A stretch of 64,000 nucleotides of DNA from Streptomyces sp. Edi2 (lineage in GTDB: Bacteria > Actinomycetota > Actinomycetes > Streptomycetales > Streptomycetaceae), in NCBI RefSeq assembly GCF_040253635.1, contig NZ_JBEJGX010000003.1, positions 8,147,501-8,211,500 of the forward strand, read 5' to 3'. A program made the translations under genes and the position numbers. This document shows, in pieces, positions 35,659 to 45,367 of this stretch. The notes below the pieces were generated by a model. The model made no database searches, was not told where the DNA came from, and worked only from the letters and a program-made list of their open reading frames with translations. The first letter of the stretch is position 1. Each line of letters opens with the position of its first letter.

Positions 35659-37443
35659 TCACCAGTCCGTACGCCAGAACCGGCGCGGCTGGAACGGGTA
35701 GGTGGGCAGCGGCACGCGGTGGCTGGTCTCCCCCAGGTGGAGGGAGCCGAAGTCCACCTGCTGACCGGTCACCCAGGCGGCGGCCAGCTCGGACAGCGCC
35801 TGTGCGTCCGTACCGGACTGCACGATCCCGTGGTCGTTGCGCCGGAAGGAGTCGGTGTCCACCCGCGGCGCGGCAGCGGTCTCGGTGGCCAGGCCGCGAG
35901 GGGAGTCGTCGGACAGCGCGGCGATCAGCTCCGCACGGCTGCGGACCACGGCCGCCCACCGGCGGGACATCACCTTGCGGCCCAGGTTGAGGCTGAAGCA
36001 GATGTCGTCCAGGCGCAGGTCGGGGTGGGCCTCCAGCCAGTCCTTCAACCTCGTGCGCTGGCGTGCCAGCGCTTCGTCGTCCAGGGCGGACAGGGTGGCG
36101 AGGCGCGGCCTGCCGTCGGCCTCGGGGGCGCGGTCGGCGACCGCCGGTGCCTCTTCCAGCACCAGGTGCGCGTTGTAGCCACCGCCGCCGATCGAGGTGA
36201 TGCCCGCACGGCGGATGCCGGACTCCGTCTCCCAGTCCGCCGTCTCCAGCTGCGGGACGAACGGGGTGCCGGGGAGGTCGAGGTCTTCGTTGACCTCGGT
36301 CAGGTTGATCGTCGCCGGCAGCTTCCTGTGGTGCAGGGCCATCGCGGCCTTGATCGCACCGAAGCCGCCCGACACCACACCGCCGTGGCCCACGTTGCCC
36401 TTGACCCCGCCGATCGAGGTGGTGCCGGTCTGCTTGCCGAACGCCATGCTCGCCGCGTGCACTTCGAGCTCGTCGGTCATCGGCATACCGAGACCGTTGG
36501 CCTCGTACATGGACACGGTGTCCGGGGTGACGCCGCCCACCTCCATGGCGCCTGCGATGCATGCGCTCAGCCGCTCGGGCTGGGCCAGGCCGTAGGCCAT
36601 CGCGCTGACACCGTTGTTGTTGACGGCCGAACCCTTGACCACGGCGTAGAGGTGGTCCCGGTCGGCGACGGCCTGGGCCAGCGGCTTGAGCAGCACGGTG
36701 ACGACACCGCTGGACAGCGCGGTGCCGGTGCCGTGGGCGTCGAACGGGCGGCAGTGGCCGTCCTTCGACAGGATGCGGTTCTCCTCCCACAGATGACCAC
36801 GGGGGTGGGGCAGCCGGACCATCGCGCCACCGGCGACGGCCATGTCGGTCTGGCCGAGCAGCAGTGACTGGCAGGCCAGGTGCACCGCGTAGTGGAAGCC
36901 GGCGCAGACGGCGGCCACGGTGACGGCCTCGCCGGTGAGCCCCATGTAGTACAGCGCGTTGGACGTCATGGTGTCCGGCGACCACGCCAGGCTGGCCTCG
37001 ATCGCCTCGGGGCCGACCGACACCCGGTCCGGCGGGGAGCTGTACAGCGCCGCGGTCTGCGGGTTGTTGGCGCCGTACATGCCTATCTCGGCCTTGACCC
37101 GGTCCGGGTCGTAGCCGCCGTCCTCGAGCGTTTCCCATGCGCTCTCCAGGAACAGCCGGTTCTCCGGGGTCATCGCGGCCGCCATCCGGTCGCTGATGCC
37201 GAACACCGACGGGTCGAACTTGTCGTAGGTGTCGAGGACGCCGCAGGCCCGCACGTAGAACGGGCTGTGGATCAGGGTCTCGTCGACGTGGATGTCGTCC
37301 TTGGCGAGGAACGACACGGACTCCCTGCCGTGTACGAGGTTGTCCCAGAACTGTTCCTTGGTGCGGGCGCCGGGCGCCCGCAGGGACATGCCGATGACGG
37401 CCACATCACCGGGGTCGTAGTCCTGCTCGGGGCTGTCGGTCAT
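35659..37443 (-). CDS. Free-standing ketosynthase with altered active site
   Basis: 594 residues, ATG 37443 with GGAG upstream. Residues about 12-430 are a type I ketosynthase. The nucleophile Cys180 is present (AAVCAGFHYAVHLACQSL), and the distal His353 is present (GNVGHGGVVSGG). The first catalytic His of EAHGTGT is replaced: the motif reads YEANGLGMP with Asn316. No AT, ACP or reductive domain follows; residues about 450-594 are a linker ending in the post-AT motif VPLPTYPFQPRRFW. As a domain without its own carrier, placed after A-PCP, it is a candidate for chain release or cyclisation rather than extension. Alternatively it is inactive. Confidence 0.88.
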   Translation of the reverse strand: MTDSPEQDYDPGDVAVIGMSLRAPGARTKEQFWDNLVHGRESVSFLAKDDIHVDETLIHSPFYVRACGVLDTYDKFDPSVFGISDRMAAAMTPENRLFLESAWETLEDGGYDPDRVKAEIGMYGANNPQTAALYSSPPDRVSVGPEAIEASLAWSPDTMTSNALYYMGLTGEAVTVAAVCAGFHYAVHLACQSLLLGQTDMAVAGGAMVRLPHPRGHLWEENRILSKDGHCRPFDAHGTGTALSSGVVTVLLKPLAQAVADRDHLYAVVKGSAVNNNGVSAMAYGLAQPERLSACIAGAMEVGGVTPDTVSMYEANGLGMPMTDELEVHAASMAFGKQTGTTSIGGVKGNVGHGGVVSGGFGAIKAAMALHHRKLPATINLTEVNEDLDLPGTPFVPQLETADWETESGIRRAGITSIGGGGYNAHLVLEEAPAVADRAPEADGRPRLATLSALDDEALARQRTRLKDWLEAHPDLRLDDICFSLNLGRKVMSRRWAAVVRSRAELIAALSDDSPRGLATETAAAPRVDTDSFRRNDHGIVQSGTDAQALSELAAAWVTGQQVDFGSLHLGETSHRVPLPTYPFQPRRFWRTDW

Positions 37444-37478
37444 GGAAAGGCTCCTGCTTCGGGTCGAGTGGGGGCTGC

Positions 37479-39299
37479 TCAGCTGCCGGTGGAGGCGCCG
37501 CGGCCGCGCAGCGCGGCGCGGCGGGTGTGGGCGCGGAGGCGAGCCGACTGGACCACCTCGGGGGTGGCGCCGCTGTCCTCGTCGAGCCAGCGGCCGAGGG
37601 AGGAGATGTCACGGAAGCTGAAGAGGTCGGGCACGCGGACGCGGCGGTCGAAGCGCCGGGTCATCAGCCTGGCCAGCCGGACGAGCAGCAGCGAGTCGCC
37701 GCCGAGGTCGTAGAAGGCGGCCCGGACGTCGATGCTCGCCGGTTCGAGGCCGAGCAGTTGGCCCCAGATCTCCGCCAGTGCCACCTCGGTCGGCGTGGCG
37801 GCGGCCGTCAGGGGCCCGCCGGTGTCGGCGGCCGGCGGCTCGGGAAGCGCGGTGCGGTCGAGCTTCCCGCCCGGCGCCAACGGCAGCGCGGCCAGGAACA
37901 CGACCGTGCCCGGCACCATGTAGTCGGGCAGCTGGGTGGCGAGCTTGCCGGTGATGGCGGTCTGGAGCCCGGCATCCAGCCAGACGCCGTCCCGGGGGTC
38001 GCCCTCGGGCACGACGTAGCCGGTGAGCCGGTTGCCCCGTACGACGGCGGCGGCTTCCCGGACCCCGGGGCAGCCGGTCAGCCGGGCCTCGACCTCTTCC
38101 AGCTCGATGCGGTAGCCGCGCAGCTTGACCTGGTGGTCGGTGCGACCGCCGAACCTGAGCTCGCCGTCGTCGGTGAACGTGACGACGTCGCCGGTGCGGT
38201 ACATGCGTTCACCGTCGAGGAACGGGTCCGGCACGAACCGTTCGGCCGTGGTACGAGGCCGGTTGACGTAGCCGTGGGCGAGGCCGGCGCCGCCGATGTA
38301 GAGCTCACCGGGCACGCCGGCCGGCAGCCGCTTCAGGTTCTCGTCGAGCACATAGGCACGGGCGCCGGCCGATGGCCTGCCGATCGAGGGCTCACCGGTC
38401 TGCTCCTCCGGTACCAGCCCGAAGGAGCAGAAGACGGTTCCCTCGGTGGGGCCGTAGGCATTGAAGACCCGGTCGGCGCTGGTCTCCCGGTACGTCCTGT
38501 CCACCAGCTTGCGCCGCAGGGGCTCGCCGCCGAATACGACGGTGCGCACGTTCGGTGGCAGACATCCGGCGTCGAGCAGGCCGTTCATCACCGACGGTAC
38601 GACGTTGAGGTGGGTGATCCTGTCGACGTACCGGCTCTCCGGCAGGTGGACGGCGCTCTCCACGAGCACGACGGCGCCGCCGCGGCACAACGCGGCGAAG
38701 ATCTCCATCACGGACATGTCGAAGCAGACCGAACTCGCCGCCGAGACGCCGCTCAGGTCGCAGCCTTCGAAGATGCGGTCCATCGCGGAGAGCATGGCCA
38801 CGCAGCCGCTGTGGTGGACGGCCACACCCTTCGGCCGGCCCGTGGATCCCGACGTGTAGATGAGGTACGCGGTGTCGCCGGGTACGACCGGAACGGGCTT
38901 CTCGCCGGGCTCGGTCGTCACGGTCTCGTCCAGCACGACCACGGTGGGGCCGGCCGGGCAGCCGGCCCGGGACGCGGGCGTGGTCAGCAGCAGGTGGGTC
39001 CCGCTGTCCCGGACCATGAAGGTCAGCCGCTCGGCCGGATACTGCGGGTCCAGGGGCACGTAGCAGGAGCCGGCGCGCAGTGTGGCCAGGATGCCGACCA
39101 GCAGGTCGGGTGTGCGCTCGACGCAGATGCCGACCGGCACACCGGGTCCTGCGCCGTCGGCGACGAGCCGTTCGGCCAGCAGGCGGGACCGCTCGTTCAG
39201 CTCGCCGTAGGTCAGGACGCCGGCATCGGAGTAGACGGCCGGTGCGTCGGGGTTCTTGACCGCTTGCTCGATGAACTCGGAGTGCAGGGTTTCGGTCAC
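37479..39299 (-). CDS. NRPS protein, adenylation-PCP (A-T)
   Basis: 606 residues from GTG 39299, which overlaps the stop of the upstream PKS gene (GTGA). Adenylation core: YTSGSTGRPKG, AYGPTEG, YRTGD, LPDYMVPG and GGKLDR. Carrier: FYDLGGDSLLL with the phosphopantetheine Ser at about 536. By eye, alignment to GrsA gives the specificity residues D-M-M-N-V-G-A-V-F, which I cannot match to a known amino acid. There is no condensation domain here; it is supplied by the C-terminus of the PKS protein. MbtH is encoded downstream. It loads the single amino acid of the product. Confidence 0.92.
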   Translation of the reverse strand: MTETLHSEFIEQAVKNPDAPAVYSDAGVLTYGELNERSRLLAERLVADGAGPGVPVGICVERTPDLLVGILATLRAGSCYVPLDPQYPAERLTFMVRDSGTHLLLTTPASRAGCPAGPTVVVLDETVTTEPGEKPVPVVPGDTAYLIYTSGSTGRPKGVAVHHSGCVAMLSAMDRIFEGCDLSGVSAASSVCFDMSVMEIFAALCRGGAVVLVESAVHLPESRYVDRITHLNVVPSVMNGLLDAGCLPPNVRTVVFGGEPLRRKLVDRTYRETSADRVFNAYGPTEGTVFCSFGLVPEEQTGEPSIGRPSAGARAYVLDENLKRLPAGVPGELYIGGAGLAHGYVNRPRTTAERFVPDPFLDGERMYRTGDVVTFTDDGELRFGGRTDHQVKLRGYRIELEEVEARLTGCPGVREAAAVVRGNRLTGYVVPEGDPRDGVWLDAGLQTAITGKLATQLPDYMVPGTVVFLAALPLAPGGKLDRTALPEPPAADTGGPLTAAATPTEVALAEIWGQLLGLEPASIDVRAAFYDLGGDSLLLVRLARLMTRRFDRRVRVPDLFSFRDISSLGRWLDEDSGATPEVVQSARLRAHTRRAALRGRGASTGS

Positions 39300-42200
39300 T
39301 GGTCCGTCTCCTCGGGGCAGCCGCTCGGGGCGATGTCCTGGAGCACCAGGTCGGGGTGGGCGATCGACTCGAAGAGCACAGTGCGGTAGAGCGCGAGCAG
39401 TGCCGTCACGGTCTCCCTTTCCAGGTAGCTCGGCTTGTACTGGATGTGGCCGGCCACCTCGCCGTCGATGTCGGCCATCGAGATCTCCAGGTCGAATTTG
39501 GCGAGGTGCCTGCGTACGTGAAGCGGTTCGAGCGGGAGGGCGCCATCGGGCGCGATGGTGTCGCCGATGCCGTGGAAGAGCTTGACGGACCGGGGGAACG
39601 CGTCCGAGGACAGCCAGTTCACCACCACGTCGAACCACGGGGAGCGGCCTTCCGCCCTCGGCGGCTTCAGGGCGGAAGCCAACAGGTCGAGGGGGTAGTT
39701 CATGTGCTCCAGCAGACCGAGCGAGAAGGCGTGGACCTCGCGCAGCAGGTCGCGGAAGCTGCGGTCACCGGCGGGCTTTGCGCGCACCAGCACCGTGTTC
39801 AGGTAGTAGCCGATGGCGGATTCCCAGCCGGGTTCGCCGCGTTGGGCGATGGCGGTGGCCAGCACGGAGTCCTCGACCCCGGCCGCGCGGTGGAGCGTGG
39901 CGAAGAAGCCGGCCAGCACGACGGTGCTGATCGACACACCTTCGCGTACCGCGAACTCCCTGAGCAGACGGGTCTCTTCGGCGCTCCAGCGGAAGGTGAG
40001 GTCGCGGCCTTCGTAGGTGACGCCGGGAGGCCGCTCCATGGTGGACAGGTCGAGGTGGGCGGGCGGGTCGGCCAGCTTCTCCGACCACCAGCTCAACGCC
40101 GCGTCGGCCGCCGGGCCGGCCAGCCACTGCCGCTCCCACTCGACGAACTCGGTGTAGGGGGCGGCCGGCTCTCCGGCGGCGGGGCCGACGCCCTCGTAGT
40201 ACTCCTGGAGTTCGCGGATCATCACGTCGGCCGACGCCGCGTCCGACGCGATGTGGTGCACGAGCACCAGCAGGTAGTGGTCCGCCGGACCACGCGTCAT
40301 CAGCACCACCCGCACCAGCGGCCCGTTGTCCATGTCGAGCGGCAGGTGACCGTACTCGGCCAGCTCCTCGCGGGCTTGTTCGTCGTCCCGGTCCGTGCTG
40401 TCCACCACGACGAACTCGTATTCCGGTTCGTCCAGGATGACCTGGTACGGGCTGCCGCCCGCCTCGACGAAGAGGGTGCGCAGCGCGGGGTGCCGCTCCA
40501 TCACGGCCCGCACGGCGCCCTCGAGCGCCTGCTCGTCGACCGCGGTCCGGATCCGGGCGGCCACCATGAAGTTGTAGGGCACGGCGTCCGGCGCGACCAT
40601 CTGCATGAACCACAGCGATGCCTGGCCGTGCGAGGCCGGTGCCAGTTCGAACCCGAGACCGTCGGCCCGCAGCTGGTCGAACGCCGGTGCGTCGGTGGGG
40701 TCCAGCAACCCGCGCGCGTCCAGTTCCTCCACCAGCTCCTCGGCGTCCAGCTCGGACAGATCGTCGAGGAACGTCCGGGCTGGCTCGGCCACCGGCTCCG
40801 GCGCTTGCACGACCACCGCCTGCGGCTCCGCCTTCGACGCCTTCGACGCCCGTGCCGGATGCACCTCCGCGACCGGTGCCCGGTCGCCCGCCGCGGTCTC
40901 AGCCGGCCGGCCGATGGTCTCGATGACGTGGTCGACGACCTCGGATATGGTCCGGCCGTCCAGGAACACCACCGGCGACACCCGCTGCCCGAACAGCGCT
41001 TGCAGCCTGTTGACGAGGCGGAGCGCCAGCATCGAGTCAAGACCGAAGTCGCGCAGGCTCGCGCCCTCGCCGAACTTGCTCGCCGGCACGCCCAGCGCGT
41101 CGGCGATCTCGCCGAGCACGACCTCCTCCAGCGGCCTGTTCTCCACGGTCTCGACGACGGGCTCGGCCACCACCGTCGCGACCACGGACTCGGCCACTGC
41201 TTCGGCAACCGGCGCCGGCCCGCCGCGGGGGTGCGGCGTGGTGTCCAGCCAGTAGCGCTCCTTCTGCCACTGCACGAGCGGGGTTTCCACGACCTCGACG
41301 TCGTCGGCGAACAACGAGTCGAAGGTCAAGGGGAGGCCCCTGACGTACAAGGACGCGGCGGCCCCCAGCAGACAGCGGACGTCACTTTCGTTGCGCCGCA
41401 GGGAGTTGACCGCGTGCACCTGGGCACCACGGGTCAGTGCGATCTCCTCGACCGCGCCGCGCAAGGTCTCGTGCGGGCCGATCTCGATGAAGGTGCCGAC
41501 GCCGTCCTCGACCAGCGCACCGATCGTTTCGGCGAACCGGACCTGGTTGCGCAGGTTGTGCACCCAGTAGTCGACATCGGTGACCGGGTTCACCGTGTCG
41601 GCCAGTGCCGTGGAGTGGAAGGCGAGGGTGTTCGTCAGCGGGGTGATGCCGTCGATGCGTTCGCGCAGCGGCTGGATCAGCGGGTCCATGCCGGGGCTGT
41701 GCACCGGCCTCTCGACCCGGATCCTCCGGGTCGATATCCCGGCCCGCTGGAGGTCGGCCTCCAGAGCGGCGATGGCATCGGGCGATCCGGACACCGCCGC
41801 GCTGGTGGGGCTGTTCACCACGGCGATGGCCACGTGCGCGGCGTACGGGGCGATCCTCGGCAGCAGATCCTGCTCCGGCAGGTCGACCGAGATCATGGCG
41901 CCGGCGGCCGCTTTCCGTTCGAGCAGGTGCGACCGGGCGACCACGACACGGGCGGCGTCGTCCAGAGACAGCGCGCCGGCGATATGGGCGGCCGCGACCT
42001 CGCCCAGGCTGTGCCCGACGACGGCGGTCGGCTGGATGCCGAGTTCGAGCCAGACCTTCGCCAGCGAGACCTGCAAGGCGAACAGCACGGGCTGCTGGAA
42101 GTCCATCTCCTCGAACCTGGCCCGGTCGGCCGGGGCGGCGAGCTCGTCGAGCACCGAGCAGCCGCCCGCCGCGCGCACGGCGGCGTCGCACGCGCTCATC

Positions 42201-45200
42201 CACCTACGGAAGCCGGCGTGCGAACGCATCAGCTCCCGGCCCATGCCGGCCCATTGCGTTCCGCCGCCGGAGAACACCAGCGCCACCCGCCGGTCGCTGT
42301 TGCCGGCGACCGTGCCCGTGACGACGTCGGGGTGCGGCTGACCGGCGGCGACCCTGGCGAGTCCGTCCAGGACGTCCTGGCGGTTGCGGGCGAACAGCGC
42401 TATCCGGTGGTTGTGGTGGGTACGCCTGGCCGCCAGCGTGTAGGCGAGGTCGGAAACCCGCAGGCCCGTGTCGCGCTCGACATGGTTGGACAGCTCGCGG
42501 CAGGTGTCGGTCAGCGCGTCCGCCGTACGCGCCGTGACGGGTACGAGATGCACCCGCTCGTCGCCCGCGGCATCGCCCGGGTTCGGTGTGACGTGCCGCC
42601 CGCGGTCGCCCGCGGTGAACGGGCCGGGGGTGACCGGGAGGCCGGCGGTGTACAGCACGCCGAGCGAACCGAGCAGGGTCGACGCCTCGTCGGCGCCACG
42701 ACGGAGCGAGGGCAGGGTGGTCGCCGTCAGGATCTCCGACACGGACTTGAGCAGGAGGGGATGCGGACTGAGTTCGATCACCGCGTCGATGTCGTGGTCG
42801 CGCAGGTTCGTCAGGGCGTCGACCACCCGGATCTCCTGGCGCAGGTTGTTCACCCAGTAATCCGGCCCGAGCTCGGCGCCGTCGACGAGTTCGCCGGTGA
42901 CCGTCGAGATCATCGGGATGCGCGTGGTCCGGGGCTTGATGCCGTCGAGTTCGGTCCTCAGCGGAGCGAGGACGTGGTCGACCAGCGGCGAGTGCGGTGC
43001 GTGGCCCATCCGCACCCGGTGGTTCGTGATGCCCTCGTCCGTGAGCCGCTGGACCAGGTCGTCGATCTCCTGCGGTGTGCCGGTGACCAGGGTGGAGTTC
43101 AGACCGTTGTGGCCGGAAAGGGTGAGCCCTCCGGTCAGGTGCTGCTTGACGTCGTCCGCACCGGTCATGACCACGATGCCGTCACCGCGTCCGACGGCCA
43201 GCTGCTGGAGGAGCCGGCCGTGGTGGGCGGCCAGACGGGAGGCGTCCTCGAAGTCGAGGGCGCCGGCGATGTGAGAGGCGGCGAACTCGCCGACGCTCTG
43301 TCCCACGACGACGTCCGGCTCCACCCCCAGCGAGCGCCAGGCGTCGGCCAGAGCGACCTGGAGGGAGAACAGCAGCGGCTGGAACACGTCCATGTCGTCG
43401 ATGCGGCCGTCCGGTGACAGCAGCTCGTCGACGAGCGAGAAGCCCAGCAGCTCCCGCATCCGCTTGTCGGAGCGCATCATGGACCGTCGGAACACGGGCA
43501 TACCGGCGAGCAGCTGCCTGCCCATGCCCACCCACTGCGAACCGTTGCCCGAGAACAGGAACGCCACCCGCGGCCGGTGTTCGGTGATCTCCCCGGCGCT
43601 TACCCCGGCGGCCTTCGCACCGGTGCCGAAGGCATCCAGCTGCGCCCTGAGTTCGGTCATGTCGTGAGCGGTGGCCGCGAGCCGGAACCTGCCGTCGCCG
43701 GGTGTCCGGCCGCATACCGCCCGCAGGTCGTTCTCCTCGCGCAGCGCCAGGGCCCGCTCGGCCAGCGCCTCCTGGGAGTCCTCGGCCAGCAGGAGGAGTG
43801 AGCTCTCGGGGCGCGGCAGCTCCTCGACGACGACGTGGCAGATCGCGCCGCCGAATCCGAACGAGCTGACGCCTCCTCGGCGCGCGTCGGACCGCCGCGG
43901 CCACGGCGTCAGCCGGTCCTGGACGGTGAGGTGGTACTCGTCGAACATGATCTGCGGGTTCGGAGAGGCGTAGTGCAGGCTCGGCGGCAGCACACCGTTG
44001 CGCATCGACAGCGCGAGCTTGACCAGGCCGACGATGCCCGCCGCCGCCTCCAGATGCCCGACGTTGGACTTGACGGAACCGAGCCGCAGAGGCTCCCCGC
44101 GGTCACCGCCCAGGACCGCGCCGATGGCATTGGCCTCGATCGGGTCGCCGAGGGGCGTCGCGGAGCCGTGGCACTCGATGTAGTCCACGAGGGAGGGTTT
44201 GATGCCGGCCCGCTGGTAGGCGGTGCGGAGCATCTTCTCCTGCGCCTGCGGGTTCGGCGCGGTCATGCCGTTGCTCAGACCGTCGTTGTTGGACGAGCTG
44301 CCCTTGATCACGCAGTACACCGGCAGTTCGCGCTCGAGCGCCACGCTGAGCGGGGCGAGCACGACGACACCGGCGCCCTCACCGCGGACATAGCCGTTGG
44401 CCCGGGCGTCGAACGACTTGCAGCGGCCGTCCGGAGCGAGCGCGCCCATCTGGTCCATGGCGGTGTAGTAGTCGGAGACGAAGCTCAGGTTCACGCCCCC
44501 TGCCAGCACCAGCTCGCTCTCGCCCATCCAGATCGACTGGCATCCCACATGCACCGAGACCAGCGATCCGGCGCAGGCGGCGTCGATGGCCATGCTCGGG
44601 CCCTGCAGGCCCAGGAGGTAGGAGACGCGGTTGGCGATGATGCCGTCGTGCATGCCGGTCGCGGTGTGCGGGGTGATCTGGCTGTCGGGACCGCGATAGT
44701 GCGCCAGAGCGGCATAGTCGCCCCAGCAGGAGGCCATGAACACGCCGGTGTCGCTGCCGACGAGACTGTGCGGCGCGACCCCCGCGTCCTCCAGCGCCTC
44801 CCAGGCCAGCTCCAGAATCAGGCGCTGCTGCGGGTCCATCTGGACGGCTTCGCGGGGTGAGATACCGAAGAACAGCGGATCGAACTGGTCGATGCCGTCG
44901 ATGAACCCGCCCCACCGCACCGCATCGTTCAGGAGGTCGCGTCGCGCGGCCGGTACCGGGCCGACGGCGTCGCGGCCCTCGGACAGCAGCTGCCAGAACG
45001 AGGACGGGTCCGGTCCGCCGGGGAACCTGCAGCCGATGCCCACGATCGCGATGGGTTCATGCGATGCCGTACGGCGATCTTTGCCCGGGGCTGTTGTGGT
45101 CTCCGCGGCTCGTGGACCCTGGACGAGCGCACGGGACAGTTCGTCCAGGGTCGGGTACTGCCACATCCAGGTGACCGGAACTTTCCAGCCGAGGAATTCG

Positions 45201-45367
45201 GATAACGAGGTGGCAAGAGTCGTCAACTTCATTGAGTCCAGCCCGAACTGGTGCATCGGCGCCCAGCGATCCACCATGTCCTGGGACATGTCCAACAGCT
45301 CAGCAACGCGAGAGAGCAGAAACTCTGATATGGCATGCACATCTCGTGCTGCGCGCTCTTGGGGCAT
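39296..45367 (-). CDS. Hybrid PKS-NRPS, ACP-KS-AT-AT-ACP-C
   Basis: 2,023 residues, ATG 45367 with GAGGAG upstream. Domains: ACP1 about 10-85 (FGLDSM, Ser45); KS 103-520 with Cys265 (DAACAGS), His401 (ECHGSATPLGD) and His439 (SNVGHLEAAAG), all canonical; AT1 about 600-900 (GQSVGE, Ser692; His793); AT2 about 1028-1325 (GHSLGE, Ser1121; His1224); ACP2 (FGLDSM, Ser1446); condensation domain about 1575-2010 (HHIASDA, His1706). AT2 keeps the Arg that binds the extender carboxylate (VVVARSHLL, Arg1146); AT1 has His717 there (AAHHGRLL). So AT1 may choose a monocarboxylic starter for ACP1 and AT2 a malonyl-type extender. There is no KR, DH, ER or TE. Confidence 0.93.
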   Translation of the reverse strand: MPQERAARDVHAISEFLLSRVAELLDMSQDMVDRWAPMHQFGLDSMKLTTLATSLSEFLGWKVPVTWMWQYPTLDELSRALVQGPRAAETTTAPGKDRRTASHEPIAIVGIGCRFPGGPDPSSFWQLLSEGRDAVGPVPAARRDLLNDAVRWGGFIDGIDQFDPLFFGISPREAVQMDPQQRLILELAWEALEDAGVAPHSLVGSDTGVFMASCWGDYAALAHYRGPDSQITPHTATGMHDGIIANRVSYLLGLQGPSMAIDAACAGSLVSVHVGCQSIWMGESELVLAGGVNLSFVSDYYTAMDQMGALAPDGRCKSFDARANGYVRGEGAGVVVLAPLSVALERELPVYCVIKGSSSNNDGLSNGMTAPNPQAQEKMLRTAYQRAGIKPSLVDYIECHGSATPLGDPIEANAIGAVLGGDRGEPLRLGSVKSNVGHLEAAAGIVGLVKLALSMRNGVLPPSLHYASPNPQIMFDEYHLTVQDRLTPWPRRSDARRGGVSSFGFGGAICHVVVEELPRPESSLLLLAEDSQEALAERALALREENDLRAVCGRTPGDGRFRLAATAHDMTELRAQLDAFGTGAKAAGVSAGEITEHRPRVAFLFSGNGSQWVGMGRQLLAGMPVFRRSMMRSDKRMRELLGFSLVDELLSPDGRIDDMDVFQPLLFSLQVALADAWRSLGVEPDVVVGQSVGEFAASHIAGALDFEDASRLAAHHGRLLQQLAVGRGDGIVVMTGADDVKQHLTGGLTLSGHNGLNSTLVTGTPQEIDDLVQRLTDEGITNHRVRMGHAPHSPLVDHVLAPLRTELDGIKPRTTRIPMISTVTGELVDGAELGPDYWVNNLRQEIRVVDALTNLRDHDIDAVIELSPHPLLLKSVSEILTATTLPSLRRGADEASTLLGSLGVLYTAGLPVTPGPFTAGDRGRHVTPNPGDAAGDERVHLVPVTARTADALTDTCRELSNHVERDTGLRVSDLAYTLAARRTHHNHRIALFARNRQDVLDGLARVAAGQPHPDVVTGTVAGNSDRRVALVFSGGGTQWAGMGRELMRSHAGFRRWMSACDAAVRAAGGCSVLDELAAPADRARFEEMDFQQPVLFALQVSLAKVWLELGIQPTAVVGHSLGEVAAAHIAGALSLDDAARVVVARSHLLERKAAAGAMISVDLPEQDLLPRIAPYAAHVAIAVVNSPTSAAVSGSPDAIAALEADLQRAGISTRRIRVERPVHSPGMDPLIQPLRERIDGITPLTNTLAFHSTALADTVNPVTDVDYWVHNLRNQVRFAETIGALVEDGVGTFIEIGPHETLRGAVEEIALTRGAQVHAVNSLRRNESDVRCLLGAAASLYVRGLPLTFDSLFADDVEVVETPLVQWQKERYWLDTTPHPRGGPAPVAEAVAESVVATVVAEPVVETVENRPLEEVVLGEIADALGVPASKFGEGASLRDFGLDSMLALRLVNRLQALFGQRVSPVVFLDGRTISEVVDHVIETIGRPAETAAGDRAPVAEVHPARASKASKAEPQAVVVQAPEPVAEPARTFLDDLSELDAEELVEELDARGLLDPTDAPAFDQLRADGLGFELAPASHGQASLWFMQMVAPDAVPYNFMVAARIRTAVDEQALEGAVRAVMERHPALRTLFVEAGGSPYQVILDEPEYEFVVVDSTDRDDEQAREELAEYGHLPLDMDNGPLVRVVLMTRGPADHYLLVLVHHIASDAASADVMIRELQEYYEGVGPAAGEPAAPYTEFVEWERQWLAGPAADAALSWWSEKLADPPAHLDLSTMERPPGVTYEGRDLTFRWSAEETRLLREFAVREGVSISTVVLAGFFATLHRAAGVEDSVLATAIAQRGEPGWESAIGYYLNTVLVRAKPAGDRSFRDLLREVHAFSLGLLEHMNYPLDLLASALKPPRAEGRSPWFDVVVNWLSSDAFPRSVKLFHGIGDTIAPDGALPLEPLHVRRHLAKFDLEISMADIDGEVAGHIQYKPSYLERETVTALLALYRTVLFESIAHPDLVLQDIAPSGCPEETDQ

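Noticed and set aside
39356..43417. A 1,353-codon open frame on the plus strand
   Set aside because: It is fully antisense to the PKS-NRPS gene, whose domains and active-site motifs are unambiguous. Long antisense frames are expected at this GC content.
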